DNA of 64,000 bases, from positions 148,992,699 to 149,056,698 of the forward strand of contig NC_092050.1 in assembly GCF_003086295.3 (NCBI RefSeq). Direction: 5' to 3'. Of the stretch, positions 35,031 through 46,900 are shown piece by piece (positions within the stretch are counted from its first letter, which is position 1; every line of letters begins with the position of its first letter). The notes beneath the pieces are model-generated. The model worked only from the letters and a program-made list of their open reading frames with translations, searched no databases and was not told the origin of the DNA. Source of the stretch: Arachis hypogaea. Taxonomy: Eukaryota; Streptophyta; Magnoliopsida; Fabales; Fabaceae. The position numbers were made by a program, and so were the translations under genes.

Positions 35031-38000
35031 ATTTATTGAAAATTTAAGTCATGCTACTTGTTGTACTCGACTACACCCACTAAATTAATCGTTAACAGGC
35101 GCCACAAGAAAAAAAAAATAAAAAAATACACTATTATTTTGTAATCTCTCGACAAAATGTTAACATCTTATTTTCAACAGGAATGAATCAAAGTCACATT
35201 CATTCCGAGTGCTTATCCCCTTTTCACTGAACCAACTAATAAATAGAATTTCACATCGAAAAAATATTCATATTCGTAATAACGGCATACACAACGCTAA
35301 TTATAATAGTACGAACCGATTCAGGAGGAGTGGGCGAAGGTTATAAGGCGTCGCACATTAAAAATTTGGATCTGTAACTCCATTTTAACTTGCTCCTTGC
35401 GTCATTCTTGCTGGGGTGGAGGCGAACCATAACAGTGCAGAGGGACCAGAAAGCGAGGTGCGGCGGCATCAGTGGGGCCTGGAAAGCAAGGGACGAAAAC
35501 ACCTTCGATTAGATATAAGACTCACATTTATTCGGAAATCAGACTTCTTAACCTTCACCTAACACACATAAGACTCCAATTTATCCACTTATCTGCTTCT
35601 GTGTAATTCTGTTACGATTTTCACTTAGGAAAATGACCAAATGAAACTTTCATGTGTGATTTCCCCAATTTTTTGCCACATATTTAATTAGCAATACAGG
35701 TTCATACAATGGATTCAAAAAAGTATTAGATATTCACCAGTAATTTTTTCACACTTTCCTTCTGGTCAAGTTAATTAGTCAAATTAACTTCCACAGTATG
35801 TGAAAAGAATTCACCAAAACAAAGCACATTCATTATGTGAAATGAAATTTTCTGCAGAAATCCTCATGCAAGAATCATGGTAAATAAGAAACAACTGCTC
35901 CTCTAGTGCAGGTGTTGATTCCAGATTGTGAAATCCCTTCCGACAGAGATTATTGACCATATTATTGCAGGTGAAAAAGAATAACAAGTTACTTATTGGT
36001 AATTCATATTCATGTTTACAGTCAAGACCCATTGCTTTATCAAGATATTCTGAAATCCCAAAGAGACAGAGCAGTTATAAAACACTGAATATGGCTTTCA
36101 TCAAGGCAATTAGATATATTAACAACCATGCTACAACAAGATACTATCATATGCACAATCTAATATAATGATTTTATAGTTTATTTGGTAATCCAACAAC
36201 AATTACTATCGTATGCACAATCTAATATCTTTGAGTAAGCAAGACAACCCGATGCAAGCTTCATGGTCACTTACGTCGGCATAGATAGACATACGAACAG
36301 AGTTGTCTTTGCACGAGCAGAACAACATTGGTTACGCGACTGCTTCAGTCATCCCGTACAGTCTAAGAACAACCTATAATAGACAAAAATAAATAAAACA
36401 ACATAAAAATATGAATTGGAGAAACTGATAACCTCCTTCATGACCAAAATTAAAATACCACCCTGTACAAATATTGGTGGTTAAGCTTACATGTTTTTCA
36501 ATCTACGTGTATGCCACCTTCAGAAGTCCTTCGTGCAGACACGAAGGGTATTCACCGTCATCATCAATCACGGTCGCATCCACTTTACCCGAAGGTGTTT
36601 CCGGACAATGGGTGGCCTTGTCTCTTAGCCACTGCCAACCTGATTTCACAATCAATCAAACAATAAAGAGAAAGTATAGGGAGCCAATGACCTAAGCGTA
36701 CAATGAAGGTTTAGAAAGTATTAGAGATATGATTATTAGTGTTACATTGTCCTGTCAGGTTACGCTTTTGGGATGAGTGGTTTCAGGACATGGTATTAGA
36801 GTTTCAGATCTGGAAGGTCAAGAGTTCGAACCTTGGTGAACCCAAAATTAGCTTTTTATAACATGAGATGTTTATTATCCCTGGTATCCAGATGGTTGGT
36901 TATTCTGCATAGTATAGGTGATGTTCAATTTATTCATAAACCAAAGATTTAGCCCATTGTGAGGAAATACAAGGAACAACCGATCGTGTGATAGGAAAGA
37001 AGGGATCAACGACACTGGGACTAATTGTGTTGAGTTAGGGTATTAGGGTTTTTCTCATTTTTAACCCGTGACCATAACCTTCTCGACTCACCCTTTGTTG
37101 CGTTTTTTATGTTCGGGTAGGCCCAAAGAATCCTACCCGAATCGACACCCAGCCAACACGGCCCAACCCCCATCTCATCGTCCTGTTACCATTAAGCCGC
37201 CGCAAAGAGCAGCCTCCTTCCATGGCTACCGCCACTCAACCATCGCAGCTCCTACCTCCAATTGATGATCAGGTCTAGAGTCAAGATTTGATTCCTTTGA
37301 CCTGGCCCTAACAGGTCTCTCCACCAGCGACATCTGGGCAACAAGATCCTCCGGAGATGATGATGCGGCCTCTGCAAGTTGTGCCGCTTCCAAGACCCGG
37401 TCGAGATGCGGACGACCCGAACACGGTTACCCTGATCCTTTTCGACTCATCAGGGAAAGATAAGGACACATCTTGATTAGGTTTGTGGTGGTGTTTCTCT
37501 CACTAGACAGACCCAAACCGAGGGAGCAATAGCAGGGGTGATGATGATCAGGCAATATCTAGAACGCTTTGTTGGTGTTGGTGGTAGTGGTGTTGGATGT
37601 GGATCTTTTCTTATCTCAATGACATTCAGATGTTGTTTTTGTGGTTGTTTTCTACTTGATCTTCTTTTTGTTTGCTATGCTGTGGACCTACATAAACAAA
37701 GAAGATGACCCCCATAACAGAATGAAGAAGCCTATAACATGCATAAGCCCAACTATCTTAAACAAGTCTACCACTGAAGACCAAAACCAAAAAATGAAAT
37801 CAAAGGCCCAGCCCACCTCCTAGACATTGGCTCCTCACTGGCTTATTCAATTAGCCGGATCCCCCTTCAACAACCATGCCAGACAAGCTTAAAGAGCTCT
37901 GCCAAGTCTGTTCCCTGCATCCACCATCTTGCACACTTGTCAGCGGCTCTTTGAATCTGTATGTCTAACTCTGTACCATATAACTAGCCTATAATAATTA

Positions 38001-39535
38001 TAGTCACACTACACATCCATATAATTTTTTATCCAAGTCCATCCAAGTTGGCCCAATACCAAAAAAATCCAATACCATTAAATGAGCGTGTATACACGCG
38101 ACCAGAGCACCGAAATGTTAACATATTCATTCGCACCTTAAATATGAAACAACATTCCTTCTTTAACATTGAAACCGCTATTAGAGAACTTCGAATCTCT
38201 CTCAAACTTCACTCGTGTTCTCTGCGAAAACCGCTATTGGAAAAGAATCGCGAGAAGATTTCGAAAGGAAGAAAAAAAACAAATGAAAACAAGAAAAGAG
38301 ACTGCGAAAGGTATGATAAAAACTACTGTTTATTTAAAATTTTGCAATCTCGCATTTCTCTTAGTTGCATTTTAGGTTTACTGAATTGAGTTACTTCGTT
38401 AATTAATCCCACCCGAAACCAAGTCGACTCACCTGTGAATTTTTCTGTTGGATAAAGTTAAGGTAGTTTTGAACTTCTAACACTAATTAATTAACAAGAA
38501 AAATTTCTTTCAAAATCAAAATGTGCTTTTGAAATTTCTTTTAAAAAGTTTTTGTTATAAATTATTTGATAAAAATAATAGTGTAGGATGAAAGTAAAAT
38601 GAGTTAAGTTGAGCGAGGTAAGTTATCTCACGAATATTAAATTCGACTCACTAAAAGTTCATGAGTCAGCTTTAGCTCACGAGTTAGTTTAAATAATTTG
38701 AATATATATAAATAAATAAATTATCACTTATGTAAAATTCTATCAATTATATATGTGCTTGTATGTAAAATTATATATCATTATTATAAATTAAAAATGT
38801 AAAATATAAAATATATAATAAATGTATTAATATAAATAACTATAATAAGTAATATATAGTTATAACTTTGTATATAATCGAGTTAGCTTATGTGTTAATG
38901 AGCTGAACTTATTCAAATTTAAATTTAAGTTTGACTCGTACGCCCAAAAACTTAACTTATCGAGCTGTTAACGAGTTTAGTTCGAACTAAGTTTACGAGT
39001 TGATTTGACTCACTTTTATCCTTAGAAACAAATTCATCTTTAATTATAAATTGTTTATTTATTTATTTATTGTAAAACGATGTTTTAATAAAATACCAAT
39101 AACGTAATCCTATCAACAAAAGTCACAAGACACTTTCATTACTTCAAAGCTATTAATTTTGCTGGATACAAATTAAATTGAAACACTATGCTGTAAGAGA
39201 AAAGAGTGAGTGTATCTGATTTAGGGGTATATCCTTCAACTCATTTTTTATGCAAATGAAAGTCATCATAAAAAATAAAAATTAAGAAAAATTGCTAATT
39301 ACTGTTTATGCTATCTATGACCACGAGCAACCTGTGAATCTAAATGTCAAGCTATACAAAAGAATGAATCCAAATTGGATTACATTATTGTACTTTGTCT
39401 CATTTGTTAAAAACCAAAATAGGTCTATTGTAACGAAGCTTGGCCTTTAACCAACTTGGATTGATATGTTCTACACTTTTAAAGCCAATCTAAAAAGGTA
39501 AAAAAAAAAAAAAAAGTCAAAAAAAACGTCAGGCG
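35031..39535. other. no recognisable gene
   Basis: AT-rich with many short open frames of no coding character. At 36785-36830 there is ACATGGTATTAGAG followed by AAGAGTTCGAACCTTGG; TGGTATCAGAG is the initiator-Met-tRNA primer-site type and the second motif resembles a Pol III B box, so an old retroelement junction or tRNA-derived SINE is possible. 37000-37480 is GC-richer (Pro-rich frame at 37068-37265) without a match I know. A homopolymer-rich stretch (A15 near 39499, C10 near 39851) flanks the next gene. Confidence 0.35.
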
Positions 39536-42507
39536 TCAAGAATATAATGATAAAATTGCACAACAAATATAAGCAGCCTGAATGCTTGTTATTATTGAAC
39601 AAACATCACATTTTGATATACAGTTCACCAAAGAAATAAAAATAACACAAACCCTATTTAATAGTATCTTCTGGAAATTTTTTGGACGAAATTTAATCTC
39701 TTTAAACTTCTCAGCAGTAATCTGCACAATAAAATTAAAAAAAAAGAAAAAATATAATTAAAAAGAAAGACAGAAAGTAATATAATTATGTAGCCTCATA
39801 ATTAAAATATTAACAAGTTGATAATGCTTTGTTATGCCAAGATGCCCCACCCCCCCCCCCAAAATTGATCCCATTAACTGCCAAAACTCAAAGGAATCTA
39901 AACAAAATTGATTAAAGTAGTAAATACACACTCAATTGTATATAGAGATCCATTAAAAAATATAGTATGCATGGGATCCAAAAAAAAAAGAACACAAAAA
40001 CTTAAAAATGTATAGGGAAAATATGAATATATACGTTGAAAATATGAGTTCTTTAAGAATATAATCTTATCCATATTTAAAATTTTGTACAAATAGTTCA
40101 TAATAAATTATTATAATTTAACAGTTGAAATCATATAATATAAATGATATACTAGAGAGATTCATAATAAATGATTATAATCTAACAGTAGTTGAAATCA
40201 TATAATATAAATGAATGATAAGAGAGAGAGAGAGATCAAAGGTGGTATTATTACAGGTGATACATCATGCTTTATTACATATGACTTCCATGCTTGAGGT
40301 TCCAATATAAGAACGCCACCCTGGTAATATAACAAGAAAAAATAAATAAACAAATAACACAGAAGTAGGATATAACACAAGCGGGTGTGTATATATTGGG
40401 CAGATCACATGTTTAAATAATTGGATTTTAAAATTATACAAAAGTAACATTTCCGATCCATCATATGTCTTATGTAAATCGCTATAGGTTACAGGGTTTT
40501 CAAAATATACACACAACTCTATAACCTATTACGGATTATGAAAAATTTATGTTAAAGTATAAATCGTTATAGATTACAGCGATTTATGCACAAAAAATGA
40601 AGCTGCACAAAATACTATACAAAAATGATGTACAAAATAATAAAATGAATCGACATAGAAAAATAACGTTTATGAAGTGATAGTTTGAGATAAATCAGAT
40701 AATCCTGCGTAGTCCATAGCAGTTTACGAGCTCAATTTCACACTATTAATTACTAGGTGACCACGGCAAATTAAAATTTGGTAAAATTTTAGACGAAAAT
40801 TTTTTTTAAACCAAAATATGATGATATATAATACTTTAGTTAGGAAGAGAAAATAAACATTAAAAGAAAATTTTTCATAACTGTACATATGGTGTAGTCT
40901 TCAAAAATCTTGCTAATTACAATACTGAAGAGCATTTTAGAGAACCTTGTCTTGCTTTATTATTAGTGGAGGAGTGTTAGGGTCAGCAAATTTTGTGATT
41001 TGTAGTTATCAATTAGTTATCATTAGTGTTTTTAATAGTGTGAAATTAAATTCAATAGTCTAAAATTCCTCACTTTTTTTTTTTTTATAAAAGTGCTTAC
41101 CTCTTAAACTTTCTCTTATTAGTGTAAGCACATAGCTTCATTTTTATGCATAAAACACTATAACCTGTAACGGTTTATGCTTTAATGTAAATTTTTATAA
41201 TGTGCGATGAGTTATACAATTTTATGTGTATTTTGAAAATTCTATAATCTATAGCGGTTTACGTAATAATGTATAAAACCGAGATGTAAACAATTTTCAA
41301 ATGCTGCGTGTAATTTTGAAGTCCAATTGTTTTAAACATATTGATCTATCCATATATTGACATAATACATGCTTAACTGCCAAAAGAGAGATAGTTACAC
41401 ACATAAATGAAGGTAAACAATACTTACTGGTCGAAGCACCTCCCATATCTTGTAAAAGAATTTGATTAAGCCTGGATCTCCATAATTCAAATGTATCCAT
41501 TGAGTTACACTAAAACTGCATTATTGCACAAGGTGAAATATATTTAATTTCATGCAATCCAACAATTTTAAAGAACATTTTGGACATAATAATGTATGAT
41601 ACGAAATAAAAGTTTACCAAGTAACAGTATGATAGAGTTCTGGATGCTGGCTCTCCACAAAATTCTCTTGTTTGAATGTGACCACATCAATCAGATTCTT
41701 AGAGGACTCACCAATTTGCATTTCACTTTCAGCAGCTTTTCTCAAATTCTTATTTGCTCTCTCAACAAGTTCTGCAAATTGCCCACAACAACAATCAATC
41801 AAGAAGGAACAAAACACTTTTCTATTCTAAGTTCAAAGCAAGACCTGATCATACCAGGATCAATGTCAATTGCAAGAATGCTCTCGCACCGGAACATTTT
41901 CGCTGCATAAAAGAACAAAGGATCAGCACTTAGAAATAACAGCTAGCAGAAGAACAATCTAATAAACCCAGTGCCATTTTGTCATTAGTTAACTTGCACA
42001 GCAAGAAAACATAAATTTCAAAGATTCCGATAGTATGAATAAGGAAAGATTGAATCTTTGGAGGGCCAATGAAAATACCAATGGAGATAATTAATGTGCC
42101 ATCGTTGGAACCAATATCAAGACACTCCTTGTCTTCAAACCATTCCTTTCTCAAGAATTCTAAACGTGAATCCTTTTCAGGAGTCCCTGCATTCTGGAAT
42201 CATCAAAACCAAATGGACATTGTAAAGTTTGAATCTTTTAGTTGACATTAATGAAAAGAAGAAAGCAAAAACAAAGAAAATGTATGAATACTCGTTTGTT
42301 ATAGTATCCTCTGAAATTGCCATATTGCCTAATTCTAACGAGTCGATCCTTCTTCTCATCCTTTTCCTCTTCCTTTTGGCTTTCGCTTTCACTTTCGCTT
42401 TCGCTTTCACTTTCAGCTCCAGATTCAGATTCAGACTCACTTCCGCCTTCACTTTCAGTTTCACTTTCTGGGAGCTGATTCAGGTCAAAGTCTCTTATTT
42501 CTGCCAT
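39536..42507 (-). CDS. BCDIN3-domain RNA methyltransferase (7SK/MePCE-like), copy B
   Basis: Seven exons fit, all GT-AG and in phase: 42507-42292, 42193-42079, 41902-41855, 41771-41618, 41515-41428, 40320-40255, 39721-39653, the last reading on to a stop at 39536. The spliced protein starts MAEIRDFDLNQLPESE with an acidic Ser/Glu repeat and RIRQYGNFRGYY. The SAM-binding motif is CLDIGSNDGTLIISIAKMF with SILAIDIDP. It continues with FSVTQWIHLNYGDPGLIKFF, VLRPGGVLILEPQAWKSY and the BCDIN3 end motif EIKFRPKNFQKILL. The family transfers a methyl group from SAM to the 5' gamma-phosphate (7SK, U6) or to small-RNA ends; the plant homologue (At5g51130 type) is called a probable RNA methyltransferase. 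About 252 residues match. The usual last ~30 residues are not found, so the true 3' end may be lost. Confidence 0.8.
40972..41075 (+). mobile_element. MITE-like insert in intron 5 of the BCDIN3 gene
   Basis: GAGTGTTAGGGTCAGCAAAT, then TTTTTAATAGTGTGAAAT and AATAGTCTAAAATTCCTCAC. It shares ends and internal landmarks with the reverse complement of 46548-46712 (GAGTGTTAGGAGCCAG, TTTTTAATGGTGTGAGAT), so it is one small non-autonomous family. Family assignment is not known to me. Confidence 0.5.
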
Positions 42508-42510
42508 TGT

Positions 42511-42729
42511 TGAATATAATAAAATTATGAAAGAATGAAAAAAGGAAAGAATGGTGTGTTTTGTATTTCTTGATCGATTGAAATTGATGGTTGATTGAAA
42601 AGGTAAAACTAAATATATATATCCCATTGTATACGAAAGATAAAAATAAATAAAGATAAAAGATAAGATAATAACAAATAAATATAATAAAAGATAAGAT
42701 AAGAACAGACAGTTTAATACAGTTTAATA
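42511..42729 (-). promoter_or_regulatory. LTR-like module upstream of the BCDIN3 start codon
   Basis: Copy C joins ATTGTTG directly to CATAAACAAAG (48445-48462). Copy B has about 220 extra bp between the same two words, ending 3 bp from the ATG (42507). On the gene strand the insert reads TCTTATCTTATC repeats, GGGATATATATATTTAGTTT (a TATA-type box about 115 bp before the ATG), then a pyrimidine-rich leader. The same order occurs at 3560-3755. It would supply core promoter and 5' UTR to the gene, as LTRs can. Confidence 0.5.
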
Positions 42730-42759
42730 GCATAAACAAAGTATTGTTGCTGAAACTAA

Positions 42760-43181
42760 TGAAAAGAAAAAGAAAAAAAAAAAGATAAATACTCGTTTAT
42801 TATAGTATCCTTTGAAATTGCCATATTGCCTAATTCTAACGAGTCGTTCCTTCTGATCCTTTTCCTCTTCCTTCGCTTTCAGTTTCATTTTTCTCTTCCA
42901 TATTACCTAGTCTTACTCTTAATTTAATGACTCGCTTTGTTTTAAATTCCAAAAAATAAAATAATTTAAATTTCAAATATATATTAAAATTTATTTTATC
43001 ACATATTTTTAATATGTGTATTTTTTTTATTTTTGTTACGTTTAAATAATTGTTTCTCCTTTCATGTTTTTACTTGTTCAACTTCTAATTAATTTTTTAT
43101 GCATGATTACTCACCTCACTCCTTTTAATATTCGCAGATAACGAAGAATTTCGATGTTGCTGATCTCTTTTTGAAATATAA
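42760..43181 (-). pseudogene. second BCDIN3 exon-1 remnant and flank, copy B
   Basis: Homologous to 2590-3040 of copy A. The exon-1 equivalent on the minus strand keeps the acidic tract and the sequence around RIRQYGNF, but the A-rich run near 42767-42788 and substitutions break it. It lies upstream of the complete exon 1 (42292-42507), so copy B carries two exon-1 sequences in tandem. Confidence 0.7.
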
Positions 43182-44021
43182 GAGCACCTCCAATGGTGAG
43201 TTCTTCTTTGACTTTTTTTTAACATATAGGAACTCTAACCATTGGAGGAGAAAATGAGTGAGTTCCTGCACAAGAATCAAAGTAAGGGAGTCCCTCTAAG
43301 TAGGGACTCAAATTAACCAATAATAACTTGTCATTTGGCAAATTATTATAAAAAAATAATAATATAAAATCTAAAATAATTAAATAATTAAATAATAATT
43401 AAATTAGTAATAATTATAATAAAAATTATATTAAATAATTATATTTTTATTAAATTAAATAATTAAGTTTTTATTTAATTAATAATTTATATTAATTATT
43501 TATATTATAATTAATATTGAATATTATTTATATTATTATATTAAATTATAATTAATTAAATTTACTTACATTAAAAAATAAATTTATTTTTTATATCTTA
43601 TAAAATAATTTTTAGTTGAGTTGGTTATTTTTATTTTTAAAATTTAAAATGCTAATGATATTATTAAAATTAGCCGTTGTAAACACAAAACTATAAATTA
43701 GTATAATCTCAAATTATATATTGTGTATTATTATTATATATGAATTTATTTAATATTAATATCTTTTAATAATGAATTATTTTTAAATTTATAAATTTAA
43801 ATAATATTATTAAAAAAATTTAATTATATTAATTTTAAGTATTTTAATTAATTAATTAAGTGGGACCACAACAGGGACTAAAGTTAGTTCCTCCTAATGG
43901 AGAAGAGAGATGCTTTGAGTTCCTATTTATTGTTTATAACGCAAAAGCTGATGTGGAGCTACTTTTTATGACAGGTGGGCCATAAACAGGAACTGGGATG
44001 AGTTCCCTACTGGAGATGGTC
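43182..44021 (+). mobile_element. PIF/Harbinger-like non-autonomous element, copy 1
   Basis: 840 bp, starting GAGCACCTCCAATGG and ending CTGGAGATGGTC, with imperfect terminal inverted repeats of about 25 bp (GAGTTC / GAACTC included). TAA flanks both ends (43179-43181 and 44022-44024). It has an AT-rich interior and no coding capacity. Copy A shows the empty site AAATATAATAATCTC. Confidence 0.75.
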
Positions 44022-44024
44022 TAA

Positions 44025-44841
44025 GAGTACCTCCAATGGTGAGTTTCTCTTTGACTTTTTTCTGACATATAGGAACTCTAACCATTGGAGGAGAGAAGGA
44101 GTGAGTTCCCGCACAAGGATCAAAGTAAGGGAGTCCCTCTAAGCAGGGACTCAAATTAACCAATAATAACTTGCCATTTGGCAAGTTATTATAAAAAAAT
44201 AATAATATAAAATCTGAAATAATTAAATAATTAAATAATAATTAAATTAGTAATAATTATAATAAAAATTATATTAAATAATTATATTTTTATTTAATTA
44301 ATAATTTATATTAATTATTTATATTATAATTAATATTGAATATTATTTATATTATTATATTAAATTATAATTAATTAAATTTACTTACATTAAAAAATAA
44401 ATTTAATTTTTATACCTTATAAAATAATTTTTAGTTGAGTTGGTTATTTTTATTTTTAAAATTTAAAATGCTAATGATATTATTAAAATTAGCAGTTGTA
44501 AATACAAAACTATAAATTAGTATAATCTCGAATTATATATTGTGTATTATTATTATTATATATGAATTTATTTAATATTAATATCTTTTAATAATAAATT
44601 ATTTTTAAATTTATAAATTTAAATAATATTATTGAAAAAATTTAATTATATTAATTTTAAGTATTTTAATTAATTAATTAAGTGAGACCACAATAGGGAC
44701 TAAAGTTAGTTCCTCCTAATGGAGAAGAGATAGATGCTTTGAGTTCCTATTTATTGTTTATGACGCAAAAGCTGTGGAGTTACTTTTTATGACAGGTGGG
44801 TCATAAACAGGAACTGGGATGAGTTCCTACTGGAGATGGTC
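44025..44841 (+). mobile_element. PIF/Harbinger-like non-autonomous element, copy 2
   Basis: 817 bp, same family and orientation as the preceding element, most of its length nearly identical to it. It starts GAGTACCTCCAATGG and ends CTGGAGATGGTC. It shares the single TAA at 44022-44024 with copy 1 and is followed by TAA at 44842-44844. A deletion of about 25 bp in the AT-rich core distinguishes it. Confidence 0.75.
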
Positions 44842-45411
44842 TAATAATCTCTAATTCTCTACCGAGACCAATACTATATAAAATTTCAGTTTGAGTAAAT
44901 AATTTAATTACATTTTTTTTAAAAATAAATAATAAATATTTATATTAAAAATAATTTAAAAATAAATTATTTTGTATTTAATTTTTTAATCTTAAAAATA
45001 CTTATTCAAAAAAAATAATAAAAAAATATTATAAATTAAGTCTTTTTTTATTTTTTTATAAATATTTAAATAATTTTTTAAAAAATTATAATTTAATTTT
45101 AAAAATAGTACCAAATATTAATATTATAATTTTTCATAAGTTAAAAATTAAAAAAAAAACTTATAAACCTATTAAAACTGACCTATATGATGATATAAAA
45201 ATATAATTATTTTTTACATTTATTACTTAACTACATTCCTTATTAGAACAACAAATTGAAATTAAATTTTCACAAATAAGAATAAACAATGTGTTAAGTA
45301 ACATAATTCAGCTAACAGAAAAAATTATTTTAGCTTTTAGTCATACTTAGAGATTTGTAATGAGTTTACATTGTAACCGCCTTTATTAGACATCACATTT
45401 GTAGTTTTTTT
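44842..45411. other. copy B flanking DNA
   Basis: The start resumes the copy-A sequence (TAATCTCT, then GAGACCAATACTATATA). An extra AT-rich stretch at about 44890-45180 is absent from copy A. From 45205 it matches 3080-3290. No gene is seen. Confidence 0.6.
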
Positions 45412-46263
45412 GGGAGTAAAGTATCGCTTTTTGTCTTCAATGTAACTTATATAAGTTTTAAAGTTGTCACTAACATTTAAATGGTTCTATTTAAATCCCT
45501 AACGTTTTAAAATTGACTTAATGTTGTCCTACCGTTAGGTATCTGTTAATAAAATTGACGGCGGATAAAATTGAGACGATTTTGAAACGTTAGGGACTTA
45601 AATAGGACGAAAACGTTGGGGACAAAAATGATACATAGAAATAAATTTTAATTTTATTCGTCAATGATATCAATTTTTTACGGTATATAGTTATTCAATT
45701 ATTTTTTAATCATATCTAAGTAAATTATATTTAATCACATTGCTTTTGTTCTAAATAAATTTATTTTTTTATAATTTTACTCTTAAAAATTTTTACTCAT
45801 CATAAAATATTTGTAAAATGACTACTACATAAATTTGTGGAAAAAAAAATTATACATATACAATAAAGTAATGTGATTATAATCATTCCACAAACATTTT
45901 ATGATGAGTAAAATTTTTAAGAGTAAAATTATAAAAAAATAAATTTATTTAAAATCAAAGTAATGTGATTAAGTGTAATTTATTTAGATGTGATTAAAAA
46001 ATAATTGAATAATTATGTACCGTAAAAGATTAATATTAGTGAAGGATAAAATTAAAATTTATTTCTATGTATCGCTTTTGTCTCTAACGTTTTCATCCTA
46101 TTTAAGTCCCTAACGTTTTAAAATCGTCTCAATTTTGTTCTGTCATCAATTCTGTTAATAGATTCCTAACGGCAGGACAACATTAAGCCAATTTTAAAAC
46201 ATTAGGACTTAAATAGGACGATTTAAATTTCCCCATAATGTTAAAGATAAAAACGACATTTTA
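45412..46263. mobile_element. foldback element with arms of ~400 bp
   Basis: The outer ends GGAGTAAAGTATCGCTTTTT and, reversed, GAGTAAAATGTCGTTTTTAT match. Inner sequences match too: TAATCACATTGCTTTTGTTC against its complement near 45960, and TTTTACTCATCATAAAATAT against its complement near 45899. The two arms meet near 45835. T-rich 8-9 bp flanks (GTTTTTTT / GTTTTTCTT) look like a target duplication, and copy A (about 3290) shows the empty site. The long terminal inverted repeats and the ~9-bp duplication suggest a Mutator-like non-autonomous element. Confidence 0.7.
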
Positions 46264-46547
46264 CTCGTTTTTCTTTTTAGCCACCCTGTTTATATGTAAT
46301 CTATACTTTCTCTTCAATAATAGTTAATAAGTCAAGATGGTCGATATAGAGCAATGCAACTATGCAAGACTTTATTCAATGGTATAGATTTTTCTTTAGA
46401 AATCTAAGAAATTGCTGGTTCAGCGAGGTGCTTTTGCATTTTTGAAACCATAAGAATAATAACACGAGAAAAGCTGTTACTTCGTGACTATTGCCAAAAT
46501 AACCAAATATAATTCATTTACAGAGCTGGAAGACATTTGTTATAGAA
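46264..46547 (-). pseudogene. copy B spacer leading to the glyoxalase remnant
   Basis: Resumes homology with 3300-3455 (copy A) and 49640-49890 (copy C) and includes the GTTACTTCGTGACTATTGCC word shared by all three copies. It is non-coding and forms the 3' flank of glyoxalase I. Confidence 0.65.
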
Positions 46548-46712
46548 AAAGTCTAAGGGTCAGTACTTTTGTTAAAATCTGGCCAATAATTAATTATAAA
46601 AAAAATAATTAATTTTATACTATTAAATGACATCTCACACCATTAAAAATATTGATGATAGCTAATTGATGGTTAAACATCACAAATTCTACTGGCTCCT
46701 AACACTCTTTTT
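46548..46712 (-). mobile_element. MITE-like insert in copy B
   Basis: About 165 bp absent from copies A and C at this place. One end is GAGTGTTAGGAGCCAGTAGA on the minus strand, the other AAGTCTAAGGGTCAGTAC. TTGTTAT occurs at both borders, a probable target duplication. Same family as 40972-41075, opposite orientation. Confidence 0.55.
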
Positions 46713-46900
46713 TGTTATATTATTCAATCATCTAAAAAAATGAATTTGAAGATGACATATTCTCTGACGTAAGCAGCTTTAATATAAAAATACTATGTCA
46801 AAATTTACTCCAACTACCTAATGAAGTCGACATTATCCATAAAAGTTAAACCTGTACATTAGAGTCAAGACATGCAAAACAAGTTAGTTAGAACCTGAAA
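46713..46900 (-). pseudogene. glyoxalase I last-exon remnant, copy B
   Basis: Homologous to 49890-50060. The last-exon equivalent (about 46810-46850) carries changes in the acceptor side and codons. Homology ends near 46890, so only the 3' end of glyoxalase I was kept in copy B. Confidence 0.7.

Noticed and set aside
36785..36830. tRNA gene
   Set aside because: Only a B-box-like word is present; no acceptor stem or anticodon arm can be drawn.
37068..37265. Proline-rich frame with higher GC
   Set aside because: Short, no motif recognised and no neighbouring exons; left as unassigned.
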